Origin: Kingdonia uniflora
Lineage: Eukaryota; Streptophyta; Magnoliopsida; Ranunculales; Circaeasteraceae
NCBI GenBank assembly: GCA_014058105.1
Contig: JACGCM010001844.1
Coordinates: forward strand, 806,001 to 870,000
Length of the DNA stretch: 64,000 nt
Reading direction: 5' to 3'
Shown here: positions 45,264 through 57,130 of the stretch, piece after piece
Numbering within the stretch: the stretch's first letter is position 1
How the letters are laid out: each line of letters opens with the position of its first letter
Program-made: the position numbers and the translations under genes
Notes under the pieces: model-generated
Databases searched by the model: none
The model's input: the letters and a program-made list of their open reading frames with translations, nothing else
Told to the model about the DNA's origin: nothing

Positions 45264-45934
45264 GAACCTTAATGAAATCTTTTCTTAATAGTTGAGATAG
45301 AAAGAGGGGTAGTGATGGTCAACCTTCCAAAAGTATTAAATCCCTCAACATAGAAAGAGAAAGATACTTGTTGGCCTTCAAATTGTAAACTTATGAACCC
45401 AAAATCAAATCCCTCACCATTAAGTTATCAATACTCGAACCCAAAATCAAAACACTCACCATCAAATTGTCAACAATGAGTTAGAAGTCCTTGAGCATTG
45501 ATGACCTTCAAAACCTTTTGAACTTTCAACCCTTAGAGAGAAAGAGAGAGAAAAATCTCAGGTGGGTTTCCTAAAGGCGGGTAACAGAAGGTTATTATTG
45601 ATTTATTTATTTTTTGGAGGGGCAAAGTTTGTAGTAGAACGAGGAGAAGTAGAGTTTTTTTGTCGAGTTTTTTACTTTTAGTTTTCGAACTTAAAAATTG
45701 AACTACCGAAACAACCCCTCCATGTGTCAATCTTGAGGTACTCATAACCCATCACAACCCCTCTTTGTCTTTGGATATAAGGCAAACTTGTCCAAAGCGA
45801 TAAATACACTGCCTTGGTTTAATAGAGAGATTCAATCCAAAAGATCCTGGGTTCATTTATAGCATAGAGAAATCTAAAAATGTAAACTGCACAATAAAAT
45901 ATTCTAGACAGGTAAAGAAATACAAAGGGCAAAG

Positions 45935-46465
45935 TGTTGGGCATTTAAAATGACCACTTTTCTCCTATGACTTAATGTTTATTATTCTTAAAAAAATTTA
46001 TTAAATATGATTTATAAAACATATTTTTACATTTCAGGTCACATGAAGCTCATTTACCAAATATGTGCAAATACCATAATGTATAACTCAAAAGATGAAC
46101 TGCTGGATAAGGATGTAGAGTTGTCAAACACATGGGTCCCACATGGGGAGGTTATATTTTAGAGAATAACTCTTGGAGGTTATAGTTGTATGTACATTCA
46201 TGACATATGTTACAATCTCATATTAAATGTAAAAAGCCTCTCCTTTATCTATAAAAGGAGAGGTGGCAAGCTCATAAAAAAAATCTAATTTTGAGAAAAT
46301 TATTGTACTAGAGTGTAAGAGGGCATTATTGGAGAAGTTGTAGCATAGTTTTGAGAATTTGAAGAAATTATTAAGCCATTCTTTTAGTAATATAATTTGT
46401 TGTTTTGTTCTTAGTCTCAGTTTCTCTCATTCTCATTATATTATTTAGATTTTTTAATTATTACA
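45935..46465 (+). repeat. Possible solo LTR of a copia-type element
   Basis: It begins TGTTGGGCATTTAAAATG, holds a TATA box inside a short palindrome (CTCTCCTTTATCTATAAAAG followed by GAGAGG) and ends AATTATTACA. Flanking 5-mers (CAAAG and ATGGC) do not match, and there is no second copy in the window. Confidence 0.3.
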
Positions 46466-46664
46466 ATGGCCGGCTAATTCGTTTCTAGGGGTGAGGATAA
46501 AGCCACAATTAACATATAATGTCATGTATTAAGTACTATTTTATCCTTCCACATATGAGCAAATGTAAATGAAACCTGTCACTATAACATGAGAAATTCA
46601 TTATCATCTTATGATATCTTTAAATAGAGATATGGGTTAAGTTTTATAATTCTCAAATGTTATA

Positions 46665-46830
46665 GTAACTAGTACTACCCATGGCTCACCACAGTAAATA
46701 CGTCAGCATGCCTTCGGCGCTACATGGGAACCTTATCAAGTTAATTGAATCAATTGAATGACATTTACCGTGAAGTAACCAAGTCACGGATAACAGTAAT
46801 GTTTAACAAAACATTGACGCGCCTTCGGCC
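46665..46830 (-). mobile_element. Second place with the Helitron-like CTAG and GCCGAAGGC motif (tentative)
   Basis: On the plus strand ACTAGTACTACCC is followed at about 45 bp by GCATGCCTTCGGCGCTAC, and about 110 bp further on by GACGCGCCTTCGGCC. The layout resembles 15020-15100 and 57980-58085, but no hairpin is evident here. Confidence 0.2.
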
Positions 46831-47887
46831 TTATTTATAATTTATTAAATTGGTCGCCAACTACTTGAACTTTAAATAATAATAAAGTACTACAATAGCG
46901 ATAGTAAACTACAACACTCTGTTGTTGTGCACATCATACTCTACGACTAATCGAACTTCTATATTAGAAAGGGGAGCACCTTCAGAAAGCATAATTTTTG
47001 AAAAATAGAAAAAGGAAACTTAATTGTAATGTGGAGTACCTTCTAAAAGACTAACTAGAACTTCCGTATTGGAAAGGGGAGCACGTTCTAAATGATGAAC
47101 CTGGCGAACTTTCGGATCCCAAAAAAACCTAAAAAACTAATTATTGAAAAACATAAAGAAGAAACTTAATTGTAATGCAAAATGCAAATGCAAGTCATGG
47201 TTTAAATTCTCTATACTTGATACCCAAATTCATCTTAACATATATTCACCAAGTAACACATAAAGAAGTTGGCCTGTTATTACATAATACGTATACTTTA
47301 AAGGATATTAAAACCAAAACCTACAATTTTATGAAAAATTAAGAAGTCGTCACACTTATTACAAACTGAACCAAGCCGTCTACTATTGTTTAACTCAATA
47401 AACCACAACTTTCACGCACATCCATAACTAACTCCTGCCAAGAAAATCAACCCCAAGCGAAGACATTCATAATTGTCGAAAAATCTATTGAACAAATTAA
47501 TTTATGTATTTAGAAGTCGCAGAGGAATGGAAACAAACAACACTCACATGCTCTGAGATATAGCCATCAAATAGAGTCCACATGCGAATCGAATCAAGCA
47601 TAAACATTGAACATGCTTAACATATTCTTACACAGTTTTTTTTTGCACTCAGGCGAATACCACTAAAATTCACTATTCGACATGAAAATGATTAATTAAA
47701 TTGCAGCATTTCCCTTGTAGTGTTTGCCCATGTTGAAGTTACTGTTGGTGCTATACTCAACATAATATTTAACTAAAACATACGGTTTTAATCCTCGAAA
47801 ACTCACCAAATGTATGTTGTGATCACTCCATTCATCCATTAAAGAGATAAATACTATAACAAAATATTCAGAACGTCGAAAAAAAAA

Positions 47888-48104
47888 GATAAATTTCGAC
47901 TACAGTCCCACCTACAGACTGAATATTTACCTTTAGTCCCCAAGTTGTTTAAATATGCAGTTTTGGTCCCCAAATTACCTCTGACCACAGGTCAACCTCC
48001 GTTAACTCAAATTTTAACATGAACTAACTAAACTACCCTCACACGAGTTGCACGTGATTTTCTCTAACAGGTAAACAAGTTGTCTTCAGGTCTTCTCTTC
48101 ACCA
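47888..48104 (+). repeat. Left terminal inverted repeat of MULE-1
   Basis: It begins near TTTCGACTACAGTCCC and continues CTTTAGTCCCCAAGTTG, CAGTTTTGGTCCCCAAAT and TTGTCTTCAGGTCTTCTCTT. Its reverse complement is found at 54486-54702 and again at 57131-57348. Confidence 0.85.
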
Positions 48105-48296
48105 AAACAATCCCCAACGGTCATCTCCTTCCCCAAATACCCCAATGGTCATCTCCATCCCAAATCCCTTTAATTTTTCTAAATTTTAGTGTTGGTCATC
48201 TCCTTCCCAAATGCCTCCATTAAAGTTATCTCCCTCTCTCTCTCTCTCTCTATCTCTCTCATTTCTGAGTTTTTGTGTTATTTTATCTCTGTGTCT

Positions 48297-49226
48297 ATGG
48301 GAGGTGAAAGTGGAGGTGGAGGTGGTGGTGGTGGTGATAATATGAAAGTAAAATTACTTTATATCTCTCTGTCTCTCTAATTAATCAGGTATTTTATGTA
48401 AATTTTAAGAAATCACCATTAAAGGTTAAAGGTAAGAAATGATGACCAAAGACAAATTACAAGGACATAAATTAGGACTAAATACTAATTTATTAATGAT
48501 TTATGATTTTTGTTGTAGGATGATTTGTGTCTTATCTGTGATCAAGCTTTTCATGGTATTGGGGATTATTCATGGTTATATAGTTTGTGCAAGAAGCTAA
48601 ATTGCAGTAGAATAATATAATTCCATGTTTCTAAATCAATAGAGAGCCCTGGTAAAAAGTACTTAAAATGCTAATTTCCTACCTGTGGTACTTTCTAATG
48701 GTTGAGTGAGGCCATTGAGCAATCTTTAAATTTACCAAGTATGAGTAGCTCTCTTTTCAAAGGTGGTTGCTTTGGTTATGTGGAAATAGGGCACTGGTAG
48801 AGGGAATGTCCTTATAGGACTGTAGTTTTCCCTAAAGGTGGTTGTGAATTCATAAAATTGCATAAATCTACTACTCAGAGAAGTAAGGGTAAGAAATTCT
48901 TAGTTTGTGAAAATGTTGAATGTAAGCACTTTATGTGGAGGAAGAGAAAAGAGGTATTTTTTTGAGTTTTGAAGAGAAGAAAAGAGTACATTGAATTTGT
49001 TGCAAGCTATGATTTATCCTCCAATAGTAAGGCTAGCTGGACGAAGGTGGAGGAAGAGAGCGAGTATGGGTAGACAAAAAAAGAAGTGGAAGAAGAAACA
49101 AACAAGGAAGAAGAAGAAAAAGATATTAAAGAAAATGGAACTTAAGAGAAAGATGAAGATTTTGTTTGTGTCTGTAGGTATTGCTTTGTTTTCAAGGTTC
49201 TCGTTTGGGATCCCTTCTCTTTTTGA
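48297..49226 (+). pseudogene. GRF/CCHC zinc-finger gene carried by MULE-1
   Basis: Exon 1 (48297-48347) reads MGGESGGGGGGGGDNMK. A 171-bp GT-AG intron (48348-48518; acceptor TTTTGTTGTAG) joins it in phase 0 to exon 2 (48519-49226), which stays in one frame to 49226. A GRF-type finger is seen as ESPGKKYLKC then CGTF. A CCHC-like knuckle (CFGYVEIGHW, stop, RECP) has Tyr for the second Cys. A second GRF-like stretch reads KGKKFLVCENVECKHFMW. An acidic coiled-coil tail (EEETNKEEEEKDIKENG) follows. Six in-frame stops precede the last one, so it is dead. GRF fingers bind nucleic acid in topoisomerase III-type and related plant proteins. It is probably captured or a second MULE gene, transcribed towards the transposase gene. 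Confidence 0.7.
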
Positions 49227-49539
49227 TATGTGGTGACATTTTTGTTTTTTGTTTGGGATCCCAGAAAGTGTTTTTGTTTTTATTTAAGTTCTCTTTCAAT
49301 TTTTGTATTATGGTGGTAGCAATTATTTTGTGAATTAATGGAAATGCAATTTCCTTCTATCTGACATCTTATATCAGACTAGTTGGAATGGCAATTTATT
49401 TGGAACTACCTTTTTTTTTGTATTGTAGAACTACCTTTATTTGCATTGTGGAACTGCCATTTTTTTGCCTTTTCCCTTTTTTGTATTGTGGCAATTTAAC
49501 AATTTCAGACCAAAAATGGTACCTGCACATTTCAGATCA

Positions 49540-49710
49540 CTGAGTACTTGCACACCTGCACATTTAAAACTACTATGACCTTATACACATTTCATACCAG
49601 TCAGACCTTTTCCTATACCTTCTACACATTTTAGACCAGTCAGACCACTGTGAGTACCTTTTGCACATTTTAGACCAGTATGATTGTGTGAGTACCTATA
49701 AATTTTCAGA
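49540..49710 (+). repeat. Degenerate short repeats in MULE-1
   Basis: CACATTTTAGACCAGTCAGA-like units recur about every 30-50 bp, separated by GAGTACCT phrases. Confidence 0.5.
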
Positions 49711-50109
49711 GATGTAATAGACAAACAACAATAAACAAGCACAAGCATGTAATAGAGTACCTGCTAAGTTACAAAATGGGCAAACAAGAAACATTCATAA
49801 AAAAACTATAAAAACAAATATAGTACATAGAGTACCTGTTAATATTCATGAAATAAATATTCATCTAATAGAGTAACTATTAACATTTTCAGTCTAACAA
49901 ACAATAAACATTTTTAGTTTACATAGCCAAACAAATGAACATTTTAACATGCAGTTAAATGTTTCTAAATTAAGTCACATTGTCACACTTTCCAATTCTT
50001 GCCAAGAGATTGATAGCCTTTCTTGTAAGGGTTAGAGCTTGGGGATTGAGCTTGTTGTGTTAATGTTCTAATTTTCCTTCGGGCTTGAGCTTACCATGTT
50101 GATGCCCAA

Positions 50110-50610
50110 GTTTACCTTTAAGTTTAAGTAGCTTGAGACTGCCTTTGGGCTTCACTTACTTGACTCTACTTTGGGGCTTGAGTAGCTTGAGACTGCCTTT
50201 GGGCTTAACTTGCTTGATTTTGCCTTGGGGCTTGAGTATCTTGTGACTGCCTTTGGGCTTGACTTTGCATTGGGGCTTGAGTAGCTTGAGACTGCCTTTG
50301 GGCTTGACTTTCTCTAGTTTTCTTTGGGGCTTGAGTAGCTTGAGACTGCCTTTGGGCTTGACTTTCCCTAGTTTTCCTTGGGGCTGTAGTAGCTTGAGAC
50401 TATCATTGGGCTTGACTTACTCTAGTTTGCCTTGGGGCATCAGTAGCTTGAGACTGCTATTAGGCTTGACTTGCTCTAGTTTGCCTTGGGGTATCAATAG
50501 CTTAAGATTTCCATTGGGCTTGACTTGCTCTAGTTTGCCTTGGGGCATCAGTAGCTTAAGTTTGCCTTAATTAACTTTGCCTTAGGCCTTGAGTAGTTTG
50601 AGCTTGGCTT
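50110..50610 (-). repeat. Minisatellite in the transposase tail of MULE-1
   Basis: About nine units of 46-58 bp, best seen as AGCTTGAGACTGCCTTTGGG on the plus strand (50130, 50188, 50237, 50283, 50338 and onward). In the transposase frame (minus) they encode QAQRQSQATQAP followed by RQTRAS-like residues. The frame is kept across several units but contains stops. Confidence 0.85.
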
Positions 50611-52217
50611 TGAGTTTGCCTTGATTATATTTTCCTTGGGTCTTGAACTTGCTGTGTTGATGCCCTAGTTGGCCTTGGGGATTGACTTACTTGAGTTGTC
50701 CTTGGGGCTTCAGTATCTTGAGTTTGCATTGTACCCCTAGAAGATCTCCTACCACTACTTCCTATACCATCACTTCCCCTCCCTCTCATATTTGGTATTA
50801 CAGGATGTAAGCCAACACTGCTCATATGTTTTGCAATGCTAATATTTGTATCTACCTTCTTAGGTGTTCTTGCATTTCTTAGCCTTGGTATTGCTGGTGC
50901 ACCCTTACAATTTTTTTTGTTGTGACCATAGCCCCCACATTTTCTACGTCTCTTCTACCAATTTTCTTCATCTGGATCAGGGATTCTTTGTTTTTTAGGT
51001 CTCCCAGCTCCTCTCACCAATGGGGGAGGTAGAAAATGGTTTTCTAGGTTTGTAGGCTGTATATAATACAAAAATAAGCATACTTATGAAATATCAACTC
51101 ATATACACTTCTGTTCAAATACAAACCTTCTCTCATTCTGATCCATCAACTACAAAATATATAGCATTTTTATATGTTTGTACATATGAAGCAACTTTGT
51201 GCAAACAAGAAACATAGTTGTTAGCCATCCATTAAAAAAATTAGCTTTTAGAAAATTAGAGACACAACTTTGTAAACATTTAGATTATTAATAAAATATA
51301 CTTTACTTACTTAACCTATGGCCACCCAAAAGGGAGTATATCACTAACAGTATGCACAAATGGTAGTCCAGAAAATTACCATTCATGGCAGTCATATTCA
51401 TGTGTGTTGGTGTTCACTCTCCATCTTTGGCCATTTATCCCAATTGCAAGAAAAGATCCTGATATGATCCCTTGCACCTGATATTGGCCATAGCATTTAA
51501 TAATCTTATCAATGTGGGTTTGTGCTCTAGGGACAAACACCAAACCTACAAAAAAGATATACATATAGTCACATAGTAGTTCATGAAAGGAAGAAGAGAT
51601 CTCAAACAATAACAAAAGGTTTTGTTTAGTTTATCTGCTTTTTCCCACTCTTTTGCCTTAAGCCTCCTGTCATACATGAGTTTCATCAACATTATATTTA
51701 GTTTTTCTAATAACTTGGGGATTGTCCTATCCCTAATCTTTAAAATCTACAAGTTAAAAGACTCACTGAAGTCTTTTATGATGTGTTCACACTAGGCAGT
51801 AAAATCAAAGTGGGACCTAGCACAGTGTTCAAATGGCTCCTTAAGTAACCAGTCATGAGCAGCTGGGTTATCTGGTTTGAGTTGGTCCATGTGCTTGTTC
51901 TTTTCAGATTACGTAAATGCCTTTGCTGTACTCCATACTAACCACTTTATTTAGGTCCCCTGAAAAATTTCTTCATATTCTTGTACATATGTCTAAAGCA
52001 GAATCTATGATTTACATGAGGAAAAAGGGTAGTCACATCATCAATGACTTCCTTCTGTCTATTTGATATAAATGTTAGCTTTTGATTATGTAGAATGAGA
52101 TAGAGCTGAAGAACCTCAAGGATTGGTCCAAGGTTCATTACATTCTGATCTGCATAAGTAAACTACAATAGGGAATAGACCATTATTGCCATCCAAGGCA
52201 ATCACAGATAGGCACCT

Positions 52218-52243
52218 CCCCCCCCCCCCCCCCCCCCCCCCCC
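52218..52243 (+). repeat. Run of 26 C inside the MULE-1 transposase
   Basis: An uninterrupted C26 tract between GGCACCT and ATATATA, in the catalytic region of the transposase gene (G-run in coding sense). Such long C runs are rare in AT-rich plant DNA; an assembly artefact should be considered. Confidence 0.9.
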
Positions 52244-54485
52244 ATATATACCCTTTAGAAAATAACCATCCAAACCAAGTACAGGTCTTCACCTACTTAA
52301 CCATCCAATAAAACTTGCCTTAAACATTACCAATGAACTATTCTACTGGTTACTTTGAAGATCTTTACTACATTTGGCTAAACTGTCAAGGCTAGCCAAT
52401 AAGACTTAATGCATAAATTCAGGTTTCAGAACATAACCCTCATCATATGATCCAACTATTCTCTCCATGCATATAGTCCAAGCATTCCATGAAATATAAT
52501 ATAAAATATCAACACCGTACCTTCTTGAAATTAGCTCCTTCACACTTGCTGGTATAGTGGTTCTCACTGCCCTAATTGTTTCTTTAACTTCATTTACCAC
52601 CCACTGGGCATTTGCATTTTGTTAGATTAGCCACTCTTGCTAAGACATGTGTGAATGAGGTTACTACTGGCCCTCATACTTAAAGTGGTACCATCTGGGT
52701 TAACCCTAGCATAGAACATCTATTGACAGTTGAATGTTTCAGCCTCAGTACAAATATATCTTACCCTCATATAGTCATTTTATTTTTATTGGAATCGGTA
52801 TTTGTTCACAATGGCCCATTGCCTTAAAAAAGCTATGCAAGCATCAATTGTAGGCTACTTAATGCCAATAACCATCTCTAACCAAGGATTATGTATAGGT
52901 AATGAAGTATAATGAACCTCAGCTTCTTCTGTTACAAAAATGTTATCACATTCTTTGATCAAATCTCGGAACTCGTCATCATATCTGTCTATATCAGCTT
53001 GTGTTGGACCATCATCACCATCAATTGATGAGTGATTTGAGTAATACCCTTCCTTTGTATATAGGCTATCTGGGTTAGTTTCTGCCCATCGATTCTAAGC
53101 ATCAACTTCTTCTATATTATTTGAAGCCTCTCCCCCCAATCTAACTCCAGCCTCAGTTTCAGTACTAACTAGAGCATTTCTCCCCAATCCAACTCCAACA
53201 TTAGTTTCAACATTAATTAGAGCATCTCCTCCCAATCCAACTCTACCCTCAAATTTAATATTAGGTTCATCATCACTGAAGTCCATATGTGGCAAATCAT
53301 CAAGTTCTTCCTCACGTAGTTTAATTGCCTTTGGTTTCCAAACTCTTTTAGTGTTCTCTTCACCACTTTGTAAACTATTGTCTTTTCTCTTTCCTATGTT
53401 GTTCCCCCATTTTCAGTTGTTTTGTCTTTTGTTTTACTTGTTTGTCTAGTTTGAGCTAGATTTTTTGGCTTTGATACAACTCTTTTTTTTGTTTGAGTCA
53501 CAACTACCTTTTGTCTACCCCTGGAAATAGTCTCATGTTGAAGTGGATCAAGCAGTAGATCAAACTGTGTACTCTCAACCTCAACCTCAACTTGAGAAGT
53601 AGGACATATTAGTGGTCCGTCATCTGGTTCCATCATAACTACATCTGGCTGCTGAATTAAAGGTGGAGCACAACTTCTTTAGGCACTGTATATACATAGA
53701 AATATACATCCCACATACTATCTACATCACTGCAATGCCACATCTAATACAAACTTGTATCATCGCAAACATTTACTATCTTACCTGCATACAGTGTCTT
53801 CACTACTATCCCAGAACTAGGTGAGATTGCTTCATTTATCCCAACAACATCAGACATAATATATTCTAACAGACCTTGATAGTAAAACTGATCCCCATCT
53901 ACATTTTCAAATACATGCATGTCCTCATCAATGTATAGACGATGTGTGTACCCTATCTCCCCAGGATCAGACCATGAACCTCCCCAATGAATAATAACAT
54001 TTTTTAGGTCATTCATATCATTGTAGCATACCCCAAACACAATATAATTAAGATAAATATCATGGTAACATACCCAATACACCTAATTTAAAAACACTAC
54101 TTTTAAAAGCCCCAATTTTTTTAATATACCCTAATTTTAAAATAAAAGAAAACCAAAACCCTAATTTTCTAATCTATACCACTTGTAGAAAGCCCTAATT
54201 CTGTAATCCAAACTTTAATTTTTAGCACAAATCTTCTAACTTTCAAAATGGGAAAACCAAAGTAACAGATATTAGAGAAAGATTTACAATTTTTGGCTAT
54301 TCAGAAAAGAAAAAGAGAGAGAGAGAGAGATAGAGACTTACACTGTGATTAGGAGAAATATAAGATAATCAAAGGCTTAGCGATATCAAATATTATATTA
54401 TTGCACTCTAGTTTTCCCAAATTTTCATAGTTAAAGAAAATACAAATTTTCCCTCCAAGAATGATTTCTTTGTTAGACAGAGAAT

Positions 54486-54702
54486 TGGTGAAGAGATGAC
54501 CTGAAGACAACTTGTCTACCTGTTAGAAGAAATCACGTGCAACTCGTGTGAGGGTAGTTTAGTCAGTTCAAGTCAAAATTTGAGTTCAATGGAGGTTAAC
54601 CTTGGTCAGAGACAATTTGGGGACCAAAACTGCATATATTTAAACAACTTGAGGACTAAAGGCAAATATTCAGTTTGTAGATAGGACTGTAGTCAAAAAA
54701 TC
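54486..54702 (-). repeat. Right terminal inverted repeat of MULE-1
   Basis: Its reverse complement starts near TTTTTTGACTACAGTCC and runs to CAGGTCATCTCTTCACCA, matching 47888-48104 closely. The CACGTG in the repeat is conserved in all three copies. Confidence 0.85.
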
Positions 54703-55048
54703 CCTTTTTGCAATCAGTAACTTAATTTGATTGTCTTGGAAGAACTCAATACCGTATGCATATATTAATTTTTTATTTTTGAGAGGATTAGCTTTATCCC
54801 CAAACACACTATTCTGGATATTAAGTATTTCCATAATAATCTATATTTTTAAATAGGCTTTTTCCATTGAGAAACTTAAGAAATGCATATGATACCTAGA
54901 AATTCAACTACCAGAATTTCTTATATTAATATTGTTAGTTCCCTTCAGTATTTTATTGAAAGGTACCACGAAGATACGGGTAGTAGTCTAGTAGATGATG
55001 GGATGGTTACTATTCATATGTGCAAGAAGCAATATCTAACAAGGGCTC
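54703..55048. other. Spacer between the two MULE copies
   Basis: AT-rich, with no ORF or repeat recognised. Confidence 0.5.
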
Positions 55049-55079
55049 CTACTTGAAGATCTTTGCTATATTTGGCCAA

Positions 55080-56640
55080 ACTGCCAGGGTTAGCCAATAA
55101 GACTTATCCCATAAATTCAGGTTGCATAATATAACATTCATCATATGATCCAACTATCATCTTTATGCATATAGTCCAAGCATCCCATGAAGTATAATAG
55201 AAAATATCAACAACATACCTTCTTAAAATCAGCTCCTTCACACCTGTTGGTCTAGTGGCTCTCATTATCCTAAATATTTCTTCAACTTCCTTTGCCACCC
55301 ACTGGGCATTTGTATTTTTGTTAGATTGGCCACTCCTGCCAGGACATGTGTGAATGAGATTACTACTGGCCCTCATACTGAAAGTGGTACCATCTGGGTT
55401 AACCCTAGCATAGAATATCCATTGACATTTGATTGTTTTAGCCTCAGTAAAAATGTATCTTACCCTCATATAGTCATTCTTTTTTTGTTGGAATTGATGC
55501 ATATTCGCAATGGCTCATTGCCTTAAAAAATCTCTCCAAGCATCAACTGTGGACCACTCCATGCCAATAACCATCTCTAACCCAGGATTATGCAGAGGTA
55601 ATGTAAAATAATACACTTCAACTTCTTCTGTTGCAAAAATGTTACCACATTCTTTGGCCAAATCTCTGAACTCATCATCACATCTATCTATATCAGCTTG
55701 GGTTGGACCATCATCACCATCAACTAATGAGTGATTTGAGTAATATCCTTCCTCTGCTTCTAGGCTATCTGGGTTAGTTTCTGCCCATCTATTCCAAGTA
55801 TCAACTTAATCAACATCTTTTTCATCATTTTAAGGTTCTCCCCCCAATTCAACTCTAACCTAAGTTTCAACATTAACTGGAGCCTCTCCCCCGAATCTAA
55901 CTTTACCCTCAGTTTCAGCATTAACTGGAACATCTCCCCCCAATCTAACTCCACCCTTAGATTCAATATTAGGTTTATCATCACTAAAGTCTATGGGTGG
56001 TAAATCATCAAGTTCTTCCTCAGGTACTTTATTTGCCTTTAGTTTTTTAACTCTTTTAGTGTTCTCTTCACCACTTTGTAAATTATTGTCTTTTCTCTTT
56101 AGCTTTGATACAACTCTTTTTTTGTTTAAGTCACAACTATCTTTTGTCTACCCCTGGAAATAGTCTCATGTTGAAGTGGATCAAACTGTGTACTCTCATG
56201 CTGCAGTAAATCAAACCGTGTACTCTCAACCTTAATCTCAACTTTAGAAGAAGGGTATATTGGTGGTCCTTCATCTAGTTCCATCATAACTACATCTGGC
56301 TGTTGAATTAAAGGTAGGGGTACAACTTCTATAGGCACTGGATATAAACAGATATGTATATCCCACATAATATCCATATTATTGTAATGCCACATCTTAT
56401 ACAAACTTATATCATCACAAACATTTACTATATCACCTGTATACAGTTTCTTCGCCACTATCCCAGAACCAGGTGAGATAGCTTCATTTATCCCAATAAC
56501 ATCATACATAATATACTTTAATAGACCTTGATAGTAAAAATGATCCCCATCTACATTTTCAAATATATGCATGTCCCCATCAATGTATAGACATCCCCAG
56601 GATCAGACCATGAACCTCCCCAATGAATAATAACATTTTT
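55080..56640 (-). pseudogene. MULE-2 transposase, amino-terminal half
   Basis: Minus-strand reading. 56572-56126 carries the amino-terminal domain (MHIFENVDGDHFYYQGLLKY) and then VPIEVVPLPLIQQPDVVMME with an acidic linker. Charged repeats (LRVELDWGEM and similar) follow near 55980-55760. 55502-55104 holds the DNA-binding region (NDYMRVRYIFTEAKTIKCQW, ARVNPDGTTFSMRASSNLIH) and GVKELILRRYVVDIFYYTSW. Here the frame is open for longer than in MULE-1, so this copy gives the better protein sequence for the family. The gene is cut at about 55049, before the catalytic core. Confidence 0.8.
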
Positions 56641-57130
56641 TAGGGTATTCAAATCATTGTAGCATACCCTAAATACTATATAATTAAGGCAAATATCATG
56701 GTAACATACCCAAAGCACCTAATTTAAAAACACCACTTTTAAAAGCCCCAATTTTTTTAATATACCCTAATTTTAAAATAACAGAAAACCAAAACCCTAA
56801 TTTTCTAATCCACACCACTTTTAAAAAGCCCTAATTTTGTAATCCAAACTCTAATTCTTAACACAAGCCTTCTAACTTTCAAAATGGGAAAACCAAAGCA
56901 ACAAATATTAGAGAGAGATTTACAAATTTTGCCTATTCTTAAAGAAAGAAAGTGAGAGAAGGAGAGAAAGAGAGACTTACATTATAATTAGGATAGAGAT
57001 AAGAGATTCAATGGCTTGGTGAGACCAGATATTAGATTGCTGCGATAAGATTTATGCTAGATTGTTGACAAGAGATTCAAATTTTCCCAAATTTTTCCTC
57101 TAAGAATAATTTGTTGGTTAGACAGAGTTT

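Larger units (their letters stand above)
45264..47887. other. Gene-free stretch between element B and MULE-1
   Basis: No gene is seen. Near 45330-45490 short phrases such as CCCAAAATCAAA and CCCTCACCAT repeat. An LTR-like block (45935-46465) and Helitron-like motifs (46670-46830) are listed separately. Around 46951 and 47047 a similar unit occurs twice (TTAGAAAGGGGAGCACCTTC and TTGGAAAGGGGAGCACGTTC), each followed by GAAACTTAATTGTAATG. Confidence 0.5.
49983..54082 (-). pseudogene. MULE-1 transposase (MURA-like)
   Basis: A Mutator-type transposase would cut and paste the element. Minus-strand order: amino-terminal domain (GEIGYTHRLYIDEDMHVFEN, 54082-53744), acidic and basic linkers, the MuDR DNA-binding region near 52950-52700 (NDYMRVRYICTEAETFNC, ARVNPDGTTF), then SVKELISRRYGVDILYYISW, the MULE core IALDGNNGLFP and FISNRQKEVIDDVTTLFPHV with HRFCFRHMYKNMKKF. 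A SWIM-like finger near 51380 (CHEWxFSGLPFVHTV) has Phe for a Cys. A zinc knuckle lacks its first Cys (RKCGGYGHNKKNC). The tail is a Gln-rich tandem repeat ending LGKNWKV at 49983. The second catalytic Asp is Asn (FISN), and there are many stops, a frameshift and a 26-base C run. It is inactive. Confidence 0.85.
47888..54702 (-). mobile_element. MULE-1, a Mutator-like element with about 217-bp terminal inverted repeats
   Basis: Two long inverted repeats (47888-48104 and 54486-54702) bound 6.8 kb. Inside are a degenerate transposase gene on the minus strand (49983-54082) and, near the left end, a plus-strand zinc-finger gene (48297-49226). I could not identify a 9-bp target-site duplication. 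The A-rich and T-rich flanks obscure the outermost bases of the repeats. Confidence 0.85.

Noticed and set aside
50253..50570. Plus-strand ORF with a striking repeat (SSLRLPLGLT-type units)
   Set aside because: It is the opposite-strand reading of the Gln-rich tail repeat of the MULE transposase. The transposase frame explains the region better.
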